From assembly GCF_963668215.1 (NCBI RefSeq), contig NZ_OY764190.1, positions 2,914,001 to 2,978,000 on the forward strand: DNA of 64,000 nt. Direction: 5' to 3'. The DNA is from an uncultured Desulfosarcina sp. (GTDB lineage Bacteria > Desulfobacterota > Desulfobacteria > Desulfobacterales > Desulfosarcinaceae). The notes under the pieces were generated by a model. The model had not been told where the DNA came from, did no database searches, and was given only the letters and a program-made list of their open reading frames with translations. This document shows, piece by piece, positions 43,053 to 53,500 of this stretch (position 1 is the first letter of the stretch; each line of letters starts with the position of its first letter). Both the position numbers and the translations under genes were made by a program.

Positions 43053-44072
43053 TCAAGATGGCGGGGTGCTCCCCGGGACATGGGCGATCGGCGTGCAGCG
43101 GGATTCGGTCAAAGAGCGGATAACCTGTTTCTGGTAGAGCGTCAACGCTTCGAAGCGCACGCCGATCCCCTTGGGATCCCGCCGAACCACCGTTCCTTTA
43201 ATGCCGCAGGTTTTTTCCAAAATGGGAGAGGATAGGGAAATAATCAGCCGCTGCCCTACCTTGAGGAACTGTTCAGTCTCGATATACACCCCGCCTTCGC
43301 TGATATCCCGCATATTGCACTGATAGGTCCAATCGCTGATGTCGTAGTCCACGCCCACCAGACAGTCGTAGCGGTCGAATTTTCTCTGGTTGGGACGCTG
43401 GCTCTGTTTTTCGTCCAGGATGCGGCCGCTTTCCAGCAGCAGGTTCATCAGCGGTAAATCGAATTCCTTTTTGATTTCGCAGGGCGCGTAGTCGATATCG
43501 ATCAGTACGTTTTCCCAGGTGAGAATGTGCAGGGCGGCGGCCTTGCCTTCGAGCAGCCCCATTTTAGCGGCGACGGGCTTGCCGCCGATTAAATAGATGG
43601 TGCCCAGTTTTCCCTTGGCCGTGATTTGTAATGTACAGGCGCGCCGCTCCAGTTCGATCATCTGAAGAAAAGAGGAGAGGCTGATGCCCCTTACCTGCCC
43701 GCCGTAGTCGATCTGCAGTTCGGTGAAAATCCGTTTGGTGAGCATGCTGATGTCCAGGGCCTGATCAAAGTGAATGACCGAAGGTATCTGCCGCAATTTG
43801 GTGCGGAACATGGACGATGCGTTGTTGGTCATCACGATGGCGCGGGTTTCCGGATAGTCGGCTACCAATATGGACAAAAGCTCAAAGGTATCCATTTCGG
43901 GGAGGTGCATGCCGGTGATCAGAATGTGGATCTCGTGAGCAGCGAGGGTATCCATGGCCGTCTGAATGTTGGCCGCAGACAGAGCCTGGAGAAACGTACT
44001 CTGGCTTTTCAAAAGCCCCACAATCGTATGCAGTGTGACGGGATCATTGTCGACAATCAGGATGTTTTTCAT
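43053..44072 (-). CDS. Degenerate receiver - DUF4388 - PilZ protein
   Basis: 339-residue cytoplasmic regulator. Residues 1-~120 are a receiver fold that has lost the phospho-acceptor (ILITGMHLPEMD, Gly for Asp) and the conserved Lys. Residues ~125-220 are a DUF4388-like domain (LSSFLQMIELERR, GTIYLIGGKPVAA). Residues ~230-325 are a PilZ domain with the c-di-GMP-binding marks RKFDR (RxxxR) and DISEGG (D/NxSxxG), both intact. It should bind c-di-GMP and respond independently of phosphorylation. The output is unknown, but it is the only visible c-di-GMP receptor in a window that also carries a Pel-like locus. Confidence 0.88.
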   Translation of the reverse strand: MKNILIVDNDPVTLHTIVGLLKSQSTFLQALSAANIQTAMDTLAAHEIHILITGMHLPEMDTFELLSILVADYPETRAIVMTNNASSMFRTKLRQIPSVIHFDQALDISMLTKRIFTELQIDYGGQVRGISLSSFLQMIELERRACTLQITAKGKLGTIYLIGGKPVAAKMGLLEGKAAALHILTWENVLIDIDYAPCEIKKEFDLPLMNLLLESGRILDEKQSQRPNQRKFDRYDCLVGVDYDISDWTYQCNMRDISEGGVYIETEQFLKVGQRLIISLSSPILEKTCGIKGTVVRRDPKGIGVRFEALTLYQKQVIRSLTESRCTPIAHVPGSTPPS

Positions 44073-44084
44073 CGGTTGCCTGGT

Positions 44085-44798
44085 CTATCGTTTCGGTGTC
44101 AGGGTGAAGGATATGGTTCCCGGATAGGGGAACCGGTCCGTTTTTCGAAGGCCGAGATCTTCCAAATCCTGATAAAAAAAGCATTTTTCCGCTGAAAAAA
44201 CAAATAGTTTTTCGAAGTCGGCAAAGACCGCGTCATATCCCAGGGGAGCCAGCACGGCCGCTACCGGTGCGAAGACGCCCATGGCTTGCCAGCGGTCCCT
44301 GACGAGGGTGTGGGCTTCCATCTGGCTGAATTTACCAGGATTTTCGATGTAGCGCAGCCACGGCTGATAGTCGGCAAAGGCCAGGATGCTTTGTCTCTCG
44401 ATCTCCCCGACGCCCATAAAACTCGCGGCCCCCAGGCTTTCTATGTTCAGTTCGGTGCCGAAGCGACCGTGCAGTGCTTCGATGAGATCGGTCAGCAGGA
44501 CGTTGAAGACGGGGATGGGCATGGCCGGTTGGCCGGCAGGGGATTCGATTCGGAGAAAAAGCCACGAATGGACGATGAAAGCGGAACCTTCAGCCCGGCG
44601 CCGTTGGCTCAGGCGCAGGGTGGCCCGATACGGCCCCTTGCTGGTCGAAATGTCATGTTCGATCAGGGTCCCGTAATCAAAGGTCTTTTCGATCACCGGC
44701 AGGGCGAGCGGGGCCGCCTGGGCGACCGGTGGGCATGGCAATGGCAGAAGGGCCATTGCGGGCGCCAGCAGAATGAAGAGGACGGCCTGCCATCGCAT
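44085..44798 (-). CDS. Exported hypothetical protein
   Basis: 237-residue protein with a probable signal peptide from the Met at 44798 (MRWQAVLFILLAPAMALL, cut near AQAAP). The frame opens further upstream to 44987, but the extra 63 residues look like antisense of the bacterioferritin end and lack a ribosome site. The mature part has no motif I recognise. It holds alternating beta-like stretches (YRATLRLSQRR, AFIVHSWLFLRIE) and no membrane helices. It lies 12 bp upstream of the PilZ protein gene, so the two are probably co-expressed. Confidence 0.7.
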   Translation of the reverse strand: MRWQAVLFILLAPAMALLPLPCPPVAQAAPLALPVIEKTFDYGTLIEHDISTSKGPYRATLRLSQRRRAEGSAFIVHSWLFLRIESPAGQPAMPIPVFNVLLTDLIEALHGRFGTELNIESLGAASFMGVGEIERQSILAFADYQPWLRYIENPGKFSQMEAHTLVRDRWQAMGVFAPVAAVLAPLGYDAVFADFEKLFVFSAEKCFFYQDLEDLGLRKTDRFPYPGTISFTLTPKR

Positions 44799-44904
44799 AC
44801 GGGATCGTGCCGGGACGGCCCTCCGGGACGAGAACGTTGCGCCCCGGAGGAGATCCGTCCGCGTCTTTCCCGGCAGGCGGCTTTCGAATGAGGCTTTCAA
44901 ACCG

Positions 44905-45441
44905 CTATTCGCCTTGGCTGACGACAAATCCGCTGGGTCCGATACCGGTGGCCGAGGATGTGCCCGCAATCTTGGCCAGGTAGACATTGCCCAGTTTTTC
45001 GATATGGTTGTTGATGCTGTCGAAATAGTTGAAGTGGGCCTGCTCTTCGTCGATGATTTGCTCGAAAAGTTTCATGCTGACGCTGTCCCCGTTTTCGCGG
45101 CATACCAGCAAAAACTGGTTGTAAACGTCGATGGTGGTATCTTCCAAATCGGCATCGAAGGGATAGACCTTTTCCACTTCCTGGCCTCGGGTAACTTTCT
45201 GATCCGGTTCCGAGACGGGTTCTCCGCCCAGTTCCTTGATTCGCTCGGCAAAGGCTTCCGCGTGGCGCATTTCGTCGATGGCGATGAGCTTCATCTTGCC
45301 GGCCAGTTCTCCGTAGTCCATGTCGTCCAGGTTGTAATGCTGGTTCATGTACTGGGAGATGGCCGTGAGTTCCATGGCGCGGGCCTTGTTGAGCGCTTCG
45401 ATTACTTTTGCCTTTTTCTTTTCTCTCGATGCTTGAGCCAT
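44905..45441 (-). CDS. bfr: Bacterioferritin
   Basis: 178-residue ferritin-like four-helix protein. Di-iron ligands are visible in order: Glu in AMELTAISQY, Glu-x2-His in IDEMRHAE, Glu in VCRENGD, and Glu/His in IIDEEQAHF. The Met in DEMRHAE is the position of the haem-axial Met of bacterioferritin. A 20-residue tail (SSATGIGPSG...) extends past the usual end. It stores iron or detoxifies peroxide. A single gene with a ribosome site AAGGAG. Confidence 0.92.
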   Translation of the reverse strand: MAQASREKKKAKVIEALNKARAMELTAISQYMNQHYNLDDMDYGELAGKMKLIAIDEMRHAEAFAERIKELGGEPVSEPDQKVTRGQEVEKVYPFDADLEDTTIDVYNQFLLVCRENGDSVSMKLFEQIIDEEQAHFNYFDSINNHIEKLGNVYLAKIAGTSSATGIGPSGFVVSQGE

Positions 45442-45485
45442 TTAATTCTCCTTGTTTGAAATGAGTTAAAAGATCGTCCCGAATT

Positions 45486-46289
45486 TTAAAGGATTTCGGG
45501 CATGATTTCATAGTGGTCAAAGGGCGGCATGATGCAGGCGCCGGCAAAGCGCGAACGGGCCAGGGCCAACATTTTCTTCGCATTGGCGACGCCCTCGGCC
45601 AGAGGGTTGGCCGCTTCATGCATGCGTTTTCGCAGGGCTTCGGGCACGGCGATGCCGGCCACCTTGGTGTGCAGAAATTCGGCATGGCGCGGGGTGCGCA
45701 GCGGGAGAATGCCCATGATGATCGGAATTCCCAGGTCCCGCGTGGCGGTCGCGATTTCGTCGGCGCCGGTTTCGTCGTATACCGGCTGGGTGACGGCAAA
45801 CTGGGCGCCAACATCCACTTTGCGCTTGAGGTGACCCACCGCCCGTTCCAACCCATCGGTTTCCGGGTGGCGGTCGAAGACCACGCCGGTGTGCATGCCG
45901 GCTTCGCGGGCCATACCCACCAGTTTGTAGACATCGGCATCCCGGACGGTAGAGGTGTGGTCCCGATCCTTGAACGCCACAAAATCTCCCGTGGCGGCCA
46001 GCACCGTATCGATGCCCAGGGCCCTGGCGCCCCACAGCTCACCCTGCAGGCCGAGGCGGTTGTGGTCCCGGGTGGTCAGGTGCAAAATGGCCGGCTTGCC
46101 CGTGCGCTGCCGGATCAGGGTGCACAGGGCCATGGCGCTCATGCGGGGTTTGGCCACCGGGTTGGTGGCGACGCTGAAGCCGTAAAAGGGCAGTTCCGCC
46201 AGCGGCTGCAGGGCGTCCAGAACCTTGGCCGGGTCCGGCCCGTCCGGCGGCACGACTTCGATGGTGACGACAAAGGGTTCCGTGTTCAT
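45486..46289 (-). CDS. Short methylenetetrahydrofolate reductase (MetF-like)
   Basis: 267-residue TIM-barrel protein of the methylenetetrahydrofolate reductase family. Marks include FVVTIEVVPPDG with the catalytic Glu, LHLTTRDHNRLGLQGEL, LAATGD, GAQFAVTQPVYD and IPIIMGILPLR. It lacks the long extensions of eukaryotic enzymes and any zinc-binding MetV-type partner nearby. In anaerobes such short forms serve the methyl branch of the Wood-Ljungdahl pathway or methionine synthesis. The role here cannot be decided from context. Confidence 0.88.
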   Translation of the reverse strand: MNTEPFVVTIEVVPPDGPDPAKVLDALQPLAELPFYGFSVATNPVAKPRMSAMALCTLIRQRTGKPAILHLTTRDHNRLGLQGELWGARALGIDTVLAATGDFVAFKDRDHTSTVRDADVYKLVGMAREAGMHTGVVFDRHPETDGLERAVGHLKRKVDVGAQFAVTQPVYDETGADEIATATRDLGIPIIMGILPLRTPRHAEFLHTKVAGIAVPEALRKRMHEAANPLAEGVANAKKMLALARSRFAGACIMPPFDHYEIMPEIL

Positions 46290-46325
46290 GTTTATTTCCA
46301 GGTCGCCCGGCGGCTTGCCGGTTGC

Positions 46326-47492
46326 CTATTCCGATGAGAGGATAGCGCTGCCACGGTACGGCGGCTCTAAAGGAATCCGCAAAGTGAACGTGGTGCCTAC
46401 CTCGACGGATGTGAAAAAGTCGATCTTGCCTTTCAAATATTTCTCACCGAACAGCTTCATGGAGTAAGTGCCCAAACCCCTCCCCGAATCGGCTTTGGTA
46501 CTCACGTTGCGTTGAAAGATACGATCGACGACGCTTTTGTCAATCGCCTGATGGTTCCATACGGAAAATGAGAGCGAACGGTCATCGGAATCGACCCAAA
46601 CCTTGACGGTTCTTCCCCTGTCCGTTGCCTCCAGCGCATTGACGATCATGTTGGTCAGCACCCGGGTCAAAAGGAAAAAATCCGATTTGAAGCGGACTTG
46701 CAGATTTTGATCGGAAAAATCGATGGCTCGCTGCCCGGCGGCTGGGTGAGACGAAAAAGTGGTCTTGAGTTCCGTGAAGGTCTCTTCAACGGTAATCGGG
46801 GCGAGTACTATCTGGTAGTCTTTTTCCATTGTCTGGGTGAGATGCTTTTGCATCTGCACCTCCCTGGCAAGGCGCAATGCGAGGCGGTGAATACGCTGAA
46901 TTTCCCGGCTGTTTTCGTGCGTTGCCCGATGTATCAGCATTTCACTGCTAACCAGCAAGCTTTGGATAATGTTGCTGATATCATGAAAAAAAATCCTTCC
47001 CAGGGCTTCCCATTGCTGTCGGTGGCTGATGTCCTGAATAAAAAGCAGAACCATGCGGTATCCCTGCATCATTAATGGGCAGGCCCGAACCCGAAGAAAA
47101 AGGTCGCTTCGGATTCCGTTGGGAGCGACCTCGATGGCGCAGGTTCGCTCCACGGCCTCGTCCTGGGCCATACACGATACGATGGCGATCGCAGCCCCGC
47201 AGGTCCGGCAATAGTGGGACGTGCCGCAGCCGCCTTCGTTGGCATCGCGGTGAATGCAGCCGATAGCTTCTCCCGGACGAAGACCCAGGGCCGAGTCGGC
47301 GTTGTCGATGCCCAGCATGGAAAGAAACGCATCGTTCACGGCCAGGATCTGACGATGCTCGTTGAGCACCGCCACCAAGCCGCTGACGGTATTCAACAGG
47401 CCATCGATTACCGGATTGGCAACAGCGGAATCGATATCCTGCTGGAGCATTTCTCTGGTAAGCCGCTCGGCTGGTGCGAAATATGTTTGCAT
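46326..47492 (-). CDS. Soluble histidine kinase with Cys-rich PAS domain
   Basis: 388-residue kinase without membrane segments. The PAS domain (~30-155) carries a conspicuous cluster of Cys and His: GCIHRDANEGGCG, then HYCRTCG and VSCM. It could hold a metal or a redox-active thiol site. The phospho-acceptor His is in FFHDISNIIQS near 170, an HisKA-like motif with DISN rather than DLKN. The ATPase domain has LTNMIVNALEA and GRGLGTYSMKLFGE. The small two-helix protein gene lies 4 bp upstream. It is likely a redox or metal sensor, and its target is not in view. Confidence 0.88.
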   Translation of the reverse strand: MQTYFAPAERLTREMLQQDIDSAVANPVIDGLLNTVSGLVAVLNEHRQILAVNDAFLSMLGIDNADSALGLRPGEAIGCIHRDANEGGCGTSHYCRTCGAAIAIVSCMAQDEAVERTCAIEVAPNGIRSDLFLRVRACPLMMQGYRMVLLFIQDISHRQQWEALGRIFFHDISNIIQSLLVSSEMLIHRATHENSREIQRIHRLALRLAREVQMQKHLTQTMEKDYQIVLAPITVEETFTELKTTFSSHPAAGQRAIDFSDQNLQVRFKSDFFLLTRVLTNMIVNALEATDRGRTVKVWVDSDDRSLSFSVWNHQAIDKSVVDRIFQRNVSTKADSGRGLGTYSMKLFGEKYLKGKIDFFTSVEVGTTFTLRIPLEPPYRGSAILSSE

Positions 47493-47496
47493 CTCC

Positions 47497-47760
47497 TTAT
47501 TTTCCCATGATCATCAAAAGCGGGATGAAAACCAGACCGGCCAGCGCCAGATACAGGCCGTTTAAAATCCGCTGATATTTGTAGCGGGATGCCTGATCTT
47601 TTTCCTCGATGGTCAGTTTCTTAAATCTCCGGTAGTCGTCCAGCCATCCGGTCATCAGGTCCACGGGATATCCCTTGTCCTTGAGAATCATTTTGATCTG
47701 CTGGAAGGAGTGCAATGCGAAAACAAATGCGCCGATCAATCCAAAGTGCAGCCAACTCAT
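47497..47760 (-). CDS. Small two-helix membrane protein
   Basis: 87-residue protein with hydrophobic helices at each end (WLHFGLIGAFVFALHSF and GLYLALAGLVFIPLLMIMG) and a charged middle that should face the cytoplasm. No family recognised. It lies 4 bp before the Cys-rich PAS kinase gene on the same strand, so it may be a membrane partner or input for that soluble kinase (inference). Confidence 0.65.
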   Translation of the reverse strand: MSWLHFGLIGAFVFALHSFQQIKMILKDKGYPVDLMTGWLDDYRRFKKLTIEEKDQASRYKYQRILNGLYLALAGLVFIPLLMIMGK

Positions 47761-47933
47761 AAAAGCCGTCTCCTTGAAGATAGATGTTGCACGCGTTCGA
47801 ATGCCGTCTCCGCGGGGGGCATCGCCACTATAGTCAACGGCCGCGGAAACCGGTTTGCCCTTCGGGTGGTATGGATGACGAGTGTTTTAAAGCCATCGTT
47901 ATTTTAGCACAAATTGCTGCGCCGGGCTACTGT

Positions 47934-50480
47934 TCAGTTTTGCCTGCGCGGCTTGACCCGGGAGGTGGGGGACGCTGTCATGGGGTCGTCCGGCCAGGGG
48001 TGCTTGGGATAGCGCCCTTTGAGTTCCTTTTTCACCTCGGGGTAGCCGTTCTGCCAGAAACCGGCCAGGTCCCGGGTAACCTGCACGGGGCGGTTTGCCG
48101 GTGAAAGCAGGTGCAGGGTCAACGGCACCCGGCCGCCGGCGATGGCGGGTGTGGTTTCGAGACCGAACATCTCCTGCACGCGTACTGCCAGGATCGGTTC
48201 CTGTCCGCCGTAGTCGATGGGACGTCGTGATCCGCTGGGTACGGTCATATGGGTGGGCGCCAGTTCCTCCAGCCGACGCTGCCGCTTCCAGTCGAGATGG
48301 CTGAGCAATGCGTCGGAAAGCGTTTTTGGGGACAGATCGCTCAATCGCCGCATATCGGTAAGAAAAGGAGCCAGCCACACCTCCAGGTTCTCGGTCAAGG
48401 CGATGGCGCCCACATCCGGCCAGGGGCCGTCCGGCGCGTCGATGCGGGCCAGCATCGTCACCCGGGCCTGCCAGGTCCGCAGCCTTCGCGTCCAGGGCAG
48501 GCAATCGATGCCCGCTGAGCGGATGCCGGCAAGCATGGTGTTCATCACTTCGCAGGCGGGCGGATCCTGAAGAATTTCAGTTGCGACAGCGACGGCTCCC
48601 AAAACCTGTTCGCGTACGGCGGATACGGCCTGTCGACGTGAATCCCAGGAGACGGTCTCGCGCCATCGGACGCGGTGGGCAAACTGGTCGAGCAGATCCT
48701 CCTTCTCGGCGGCGGCAGCCAGAAAGATACGGGCTTCCTGCCGGTTGCCGTCCAATTGCGGCGCCACCAGAAACACACTGGCACTCAGTGGCTCGGACGG
48801 ATCGAGAAAGGCGCCGCGCCCGCTGGTGAGAAGAAACCGCCCCGGGCTGCCGGGTCGTTGGCGGGCGATGCGGTCGGGATAGGCCCAGGCCAGCAGCCGG
48901 CCCGATTCGATTCTCTCTTCGGATCGATCCTTCACGCCCAGCCGGTGTTGAAGGACCGCGGAGACCTTGAGAATGCGTCTTACGGCGGCAGGGTCAACGT
49001 TGCCGTCGTGAACGCGAAATTGTTTTTTCTCACGGAATGCCCCGAGAGCCTCCAGGCGCAGCTTCAGGTCTGCATCCCGCCAGCGGCCGGTAAAATGGAT
49101 GGGGTCGCGTTCGCTCAAAATGGCGGCGATGTCGCAGGCCGTCTGTCCCATCCGGGCGTCCATTGCCGACAGGACCATGTGGGCCAGGCGTGGATGCAGG
49201 GGCAGTGCGGCCATGCGGCGACCGTGGGCGGTAATTTTGCCGTCGGCGTCCAGTGCTTCCAGATCGGCCAGCAACTGCCTGGCATGGGCGAAGGCAATTG
49301 ACGGTGGTGGGGCCAGCCAATTCAAGACCGCGGAGTCGTCCACGCCCCAGACGGCCAGTTCCAGGGCCAGGGCGGTCAGATCGGCATCCAGAATTTCCGG
49401 CCGGTTGTGGGCCGCCAGGGCAGGGGTATCCGCTTCCCGCCAGAGACGGTAGCAGATGCCAGGCCCCAGGCGCCCGGCCCGTCCCCGACGCTGATCGGCC
49501 GACGCCCGGGAGACCGGCAGGGTGACCAGCCGGGTCATTCCGCTGCCCGGATCGAAGCGCGGCGTCCGCTGCTGACCGCCGTCCACCACGACCCGGATGC
49601 CCTCGATGGTCAGGCTGGTTTCGGCAATGGAGGTTGCCAGAACGATTTTGTGCCGTCCCTCCGGCGGCGGCATGATGGCGGCATCCTGGCGATCCCGCGG
49701 CAAGGTGCCGTACAGCGGGGCGATGGTCCAATCGCCGGGCAGGTCCGCAGCCTTCAGCAGCCGGACCGTGCGACGAATTTCGGCGGCACCGGGCAGAAAG
49801 GCGAGGATATTGCCTTCGCCGGCGTGCACCGATTGCCGGATCACCCCGGCCATGGCCTGCTCCGGTGATCGGGCCGCCGGCCGCACAATATAGCGGGTCT
49901 CCACGGGAAACATGCGTCCGTCGCAGCGGATCACAGGCGCGTTGCCCAGCAGGTCGGCCACCGGGGCCGGGTCCAGGGTGGCCGACATCACCAGCAGCCG
50001 CAGATCTTCGTTGAGGACGCCCTGTACATCCCGACACAGGGCCAGCCCCAGATCGGCGTCCAGGCTGCGTTCGTGGAACTCGTCGAAGATAACCAGCCCC
50101 ACGTCCGTCAGGGCCGGGTCGCGTTGCAGCATGCGGGTGAGCACGCCTTCGGTGACCACCTCGACGCGGGTTTGCGGTCCGATGCGGCTCTCCATGCGCA
50201 CCCGGTAGCCAACTGTCTGGCCCACTTTCTGCCCCAGGATCGCCGCCATGTAACGGGCGGCGGCGCGGGCTGCCAGTCGCCGCGGCGCCAGAAGAAGGAT
50301 GCGGCGGCCGGCCAGCCACGATTCCTCCAAAAGAGCCAGGGGGACGACCGTGGTCTTGCCGGCGCCGGGCGGCGCCACAAGTACGGTGCATGCAGCGTTC
50401 TCGAGGGTTTTTTTCAGATCGCCGAGAATTTCGTGGATGGGAAGCCGTTCGGCAGGGGATGTGCGTTTTCGGGTCTGCAT
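47934..50480 (-). CDS. hrpB: ATP-dependent helicase HrpB
   Basis: 848-residue DEAH-box helicase. Motif I APPGAGKTT, Ia LAPRRLAARAAA, II DEFHERS (DEFH rather than DEAH, as is normal for HrpB), III SATLD, V SIAETSLTIEG and VI QRRGRAGRLGPG. A C-terminal HrpB domain ends near WPDDPMTASPTSRVKPRRQ. The length agrees with the family (~820-850). The in vivo role of HrpB remains poorly known. Complete, with a 173-bp non-coding gap after its end. Confidence 0.95.
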   Translation of the reverse strand: MQTRKRTSPAERLPIHEILGDLKKTLENAACTVLVAPPGAGKTTVVPLALLEESWLAGRRILLLAPRRLAARAAARYMAAILGQKVGQTVGYRVRMESRIGPQTRVEVVTEGVLTRMLQRDPALTDVGLVIFDEFHERSLDADLGLALCRDVQGVLNEDLRLLVMSATLDPAPVADLLGNAPVIRCDGRMFPVETRYIVRPAARSPEQAMAGVIRQSVHAGEGNILAFLPGAAEIRRTVRLLKAADLPGDWTIAPLYGTLPRDRQDAAIMPPPEGRHKIVLATSIAETSLTIEGIRVVVDGGQQRTPRFDPGSGMTRLVTLPVSRASADQRRGRAGRLGPGICYRLWREADTPALAAHNRPEILDADLTALALELAVWGVDDSAVLNWLAPPPSIAFAHARQLLADLEALDADGKITAHGRRMAALPLHPRLAHMVLSAMDARMGQTACDIAAILSERDPIHFTGRWRDADLKLRLEALGAFREKKQFRVHDGNVDPAAVRRILKVSAVLQHRLGVKDRSEERIESGRLLAWAYPDRIARQRPGSPGRFLLTSGRGAFLDPSEPLSASVFLVAPQLDGNRQEARIFLAAAAEKEDLLDQFAHRVRWRETVSWDSRRQAVSAVREQVLGAVAVATEILQDPPACEVMNTMLAGIRSAGIDCLPWTRRLRTWQARVTMLARIDAPDGPWPDVGAIALTENLEVWLAPFLTDMRRLSDLSPKTLSDALLSHLDWKRQRRLEELAPTHMTVPSGSRRPIDYGGQEPILAVRVQEMFGLETTPAIAGGRVPLTLHLLSPANRPVQVTRDLAGFWQNGYPEVKKELKGRYPKHPWPDDPMTASPTSRVKPRRQN

Positions 50481-50562
50481 CGTGCCATGGGTATAGCACA
50501 GAAAAAGGCGGTGTGCATCTTCCGGAAAAAAAGAACTGGGTGGCGTGGATTCGATTGAGGGG

Positions 50563-53500
50563 CTAATTTTCTATGAAAGAAGGGTTCGTTTTCCGGTCCA
50601 GGGTTTCCCGCACCATCGTCAACAGGCTGCCGATCTCGTAGGGTTTGCTCACAACCCCCTGGGCCAGTTCGTCGAGGATGGCTTTGGCTTCGCCTTTCGG
50701 CGCATCGCCGCTGGTGATCAGAACCGGGACGACGGCACTTGCTTCCCTGAGCTTTTCCAGGCAGCGTTTGCCCCCCATGCCGGGCATATTCAGGTCGAGA
50801 AGAATCAGGTCGATTTTATCGCCGAGTTCCCGGTATCGGCGAAGCCCCGATTCCCCGTCTTCGGCCTCGGTGACCCGGTAACCGAATCGCTTCAGGATTT
50901 CCCGCCCCACCTGGCGCACGGCCTGATCGTCATCAACAAGCAGAATCGACTCGTTGCCTTGCGGATATTGGGTCACCTTACCCGACGGTTTTTCCGCTGC
51001 ACCTTCCTCTGCCGCGGCTGGAAAGTAAATCCTGAAGGCGGTGCCTTTTCCGGGCTCACTCTGGCAGTCGATGATTCCTTTATGGTTTTTGACGATCCCG
51101 TAAACCATGGCCAGCCCGAGTCCGGTCCCCCGGCCGGTTTCGCGGGTCGTAAAAAAAGGCTCGAAGATATGCTCCCGGGTTTCGGCGTCCATGCCGATGC
51201 CGGTATCCGTGACGGAAAGCATGGCATAGGTGCCGGGTACCATGCTGACATGCTTGCGGCAATAATCGTCATCCAGGTCCACATTGCTTGTTTCGATGGT
51301 CAATGTCCCGCCGTCCGGCATGGCATGGCCGGCATTGATGCCGAGATTCATCACGACCTGTTCGAACTGGACCCGATCGGCCTTGATCGCGAAAAGGTCC
51401 TTTGCCAGCCGGGTCTCTATCCGGATCATGCGGGGAAGGGTGCGCTCCAGGAGTTTGATGACGTTGAGAAGTTCCGCATTCAGGTCAAGGGCCTCCAGGC
51501 GGCTTTCGATTTCGCGGCTGAAGGTCAGCAACTGCCGGGTGAGTTCGCTGGCGTGGTTGCAGGTATTGTTGATGATGGTCAGCATCTCTTTTTGACGGCT
51601 CGAACGTTCTTCGTCCATCAGCAGCAGTTGGGCATAGCCGGAAATGGCTTGCAGATTGTTATTGAAGTCATGGGCGATGCCTCCCGCCAGGGTGCCGACG
51701 GCATCCATCTTCTGTGCTTGCTGGAGTCGCGATTCCATGGCCTTTAACTCGGTGATATCGCGGCCTTCGGCGATCAGCATCGTGGCCTGGCCGGAGTCGT
51801 CCATTACCGGTTTCAGCGTGAAGTCGATAGAACGCAGCTGATTGTCGGCGCGAATATGGATGACCTCCATGCGTTTGAATTGCCCTCGGCCAGCAGCGGC
51901 AATGGCATCTTTCAGCTTATCGCGGATCTCCCCGACGTCCTGCCAGAAGGGCGTTTCCCAGAATTTCTGGCCGACAATGAGCTCTTTTTTGACGCCGATG
52001 AAATCGAGGGCCGTCTGATTGACGGATCGAACCCTACCCTCCGGCGAAAGCACACCAATGAACTGGTAGGTCTGGTTGAACACGGCTTCGAACAGGGCCT
52101 CGCTTCTTCTCAGCGCTTTTTCCGTGGCCCGATGTTCGGTGATATCGAGGCCCGATCCGACGATGAATTCGACTTCGCCGTCGGTGCCGGTGGTGACGGC
52201 ATTAGACCATTGGATCAGACGCTGCTGGCCATCTTTGGTGACCCAGCGATTGGCATGCCGGTGGCCCTGTCTTTTCCGGACGAGTTCGTCAAGCTTGATT
52301 CGCATCTTCTCTTTTTCGGAGTCGGGGATCAGTTCGTCGAACAGATTCTGCCCCTCGATTTCATGGGCGGCATAACCGCTGCACTTCTGGCAGGCCCGGT
52401 TGAAAAGGACGATGCGGCCGTCGGGGGCGATGACGATGACCAATGCGTCCACCGTCGAGAGAATCAACTCGTTGAAGTCGTTGGCTTTCTGCAAGGAATC
52501 GGCCGTTGCGCGATGCTTATCGATTTCCGCCGCAAGATTGCCATGATACGATTGCAAGCGCTCCAGAAAGGCGTTGAAGGCGCGCTCCAACCGGCCCACC
52601 TCGTCCTCGGATCCCGGCGCGACCCGCACCGCCAGGTCGCCCTGCTCCCCCTTAGCGATAATCGTCAACAGGCGGCGCAGCCGCCGGGTGATGGAGTCGC
52701 TGACGAACAGCGTCAACAGGGCGCTCAATAGGACCGAGATCAAGATGAAAGCGATGGCGATATTCCAAGCGCTGTGAATGGGCGCGTAGATTTCGTCCAT
52801 ATAGCCCGACGAACCCACGATCCAATCCAGTTCCTCGATATACCCGAAAAAGGCCAGTTTCTCCCGGGATTGCAGATCGCCCGGGTTTTTCCACCAGTAG
52901 GTTATCTGGCCAACTCGCTGATCGACCATTTTTTCGAAGAACGCGGTGTCTTCGGCCGGCAATCGGTAGAAATTCTTCCCTTCCAGCTCGGGATGGATGA
53001 TGATGTCTCCTTTGCGGTCGGCAACGAAGACATAGCCGCTGTAGCCGAATTTCAACTCCCTGACGCTGCTGCGGATCTCTTCCATGGGGAGAATCTGCCG
53101 GAATTCGTCCCGGTAGGAGGTGACGGAGATGATCCAGTCGTAGGGCTCGAAATAGGTCATATACAGGGCCTTGGGCCGGGGAGCCGTCTCGCCGGGATTC
53201 TGCCAGACATATTCGAGATAGCCGGTTTTTAAACAGGTTTGCTTGCGAATGAATTCATGTTCGGTCAGATCGTCGCCTTCCACTCCGGGGTTGGGATGAA
53301 CGGCGATCACGCCCCTGCTGTCCAGGCAGTAGATATAACCGGTACTGCCGATGGTCTGACCCAGAAGAAGGGTCCGGATGCGGCTGCGGGCCTGCGCTTC
53401 CGTCAGTTGACCCTCCAGATGTTGTTGATGGATCAGGCGGGCGATTTCCAGATTGTGCTCGGCAACGGCGCGCAGATAGTTGGCAATCGAAGCATCTGTA

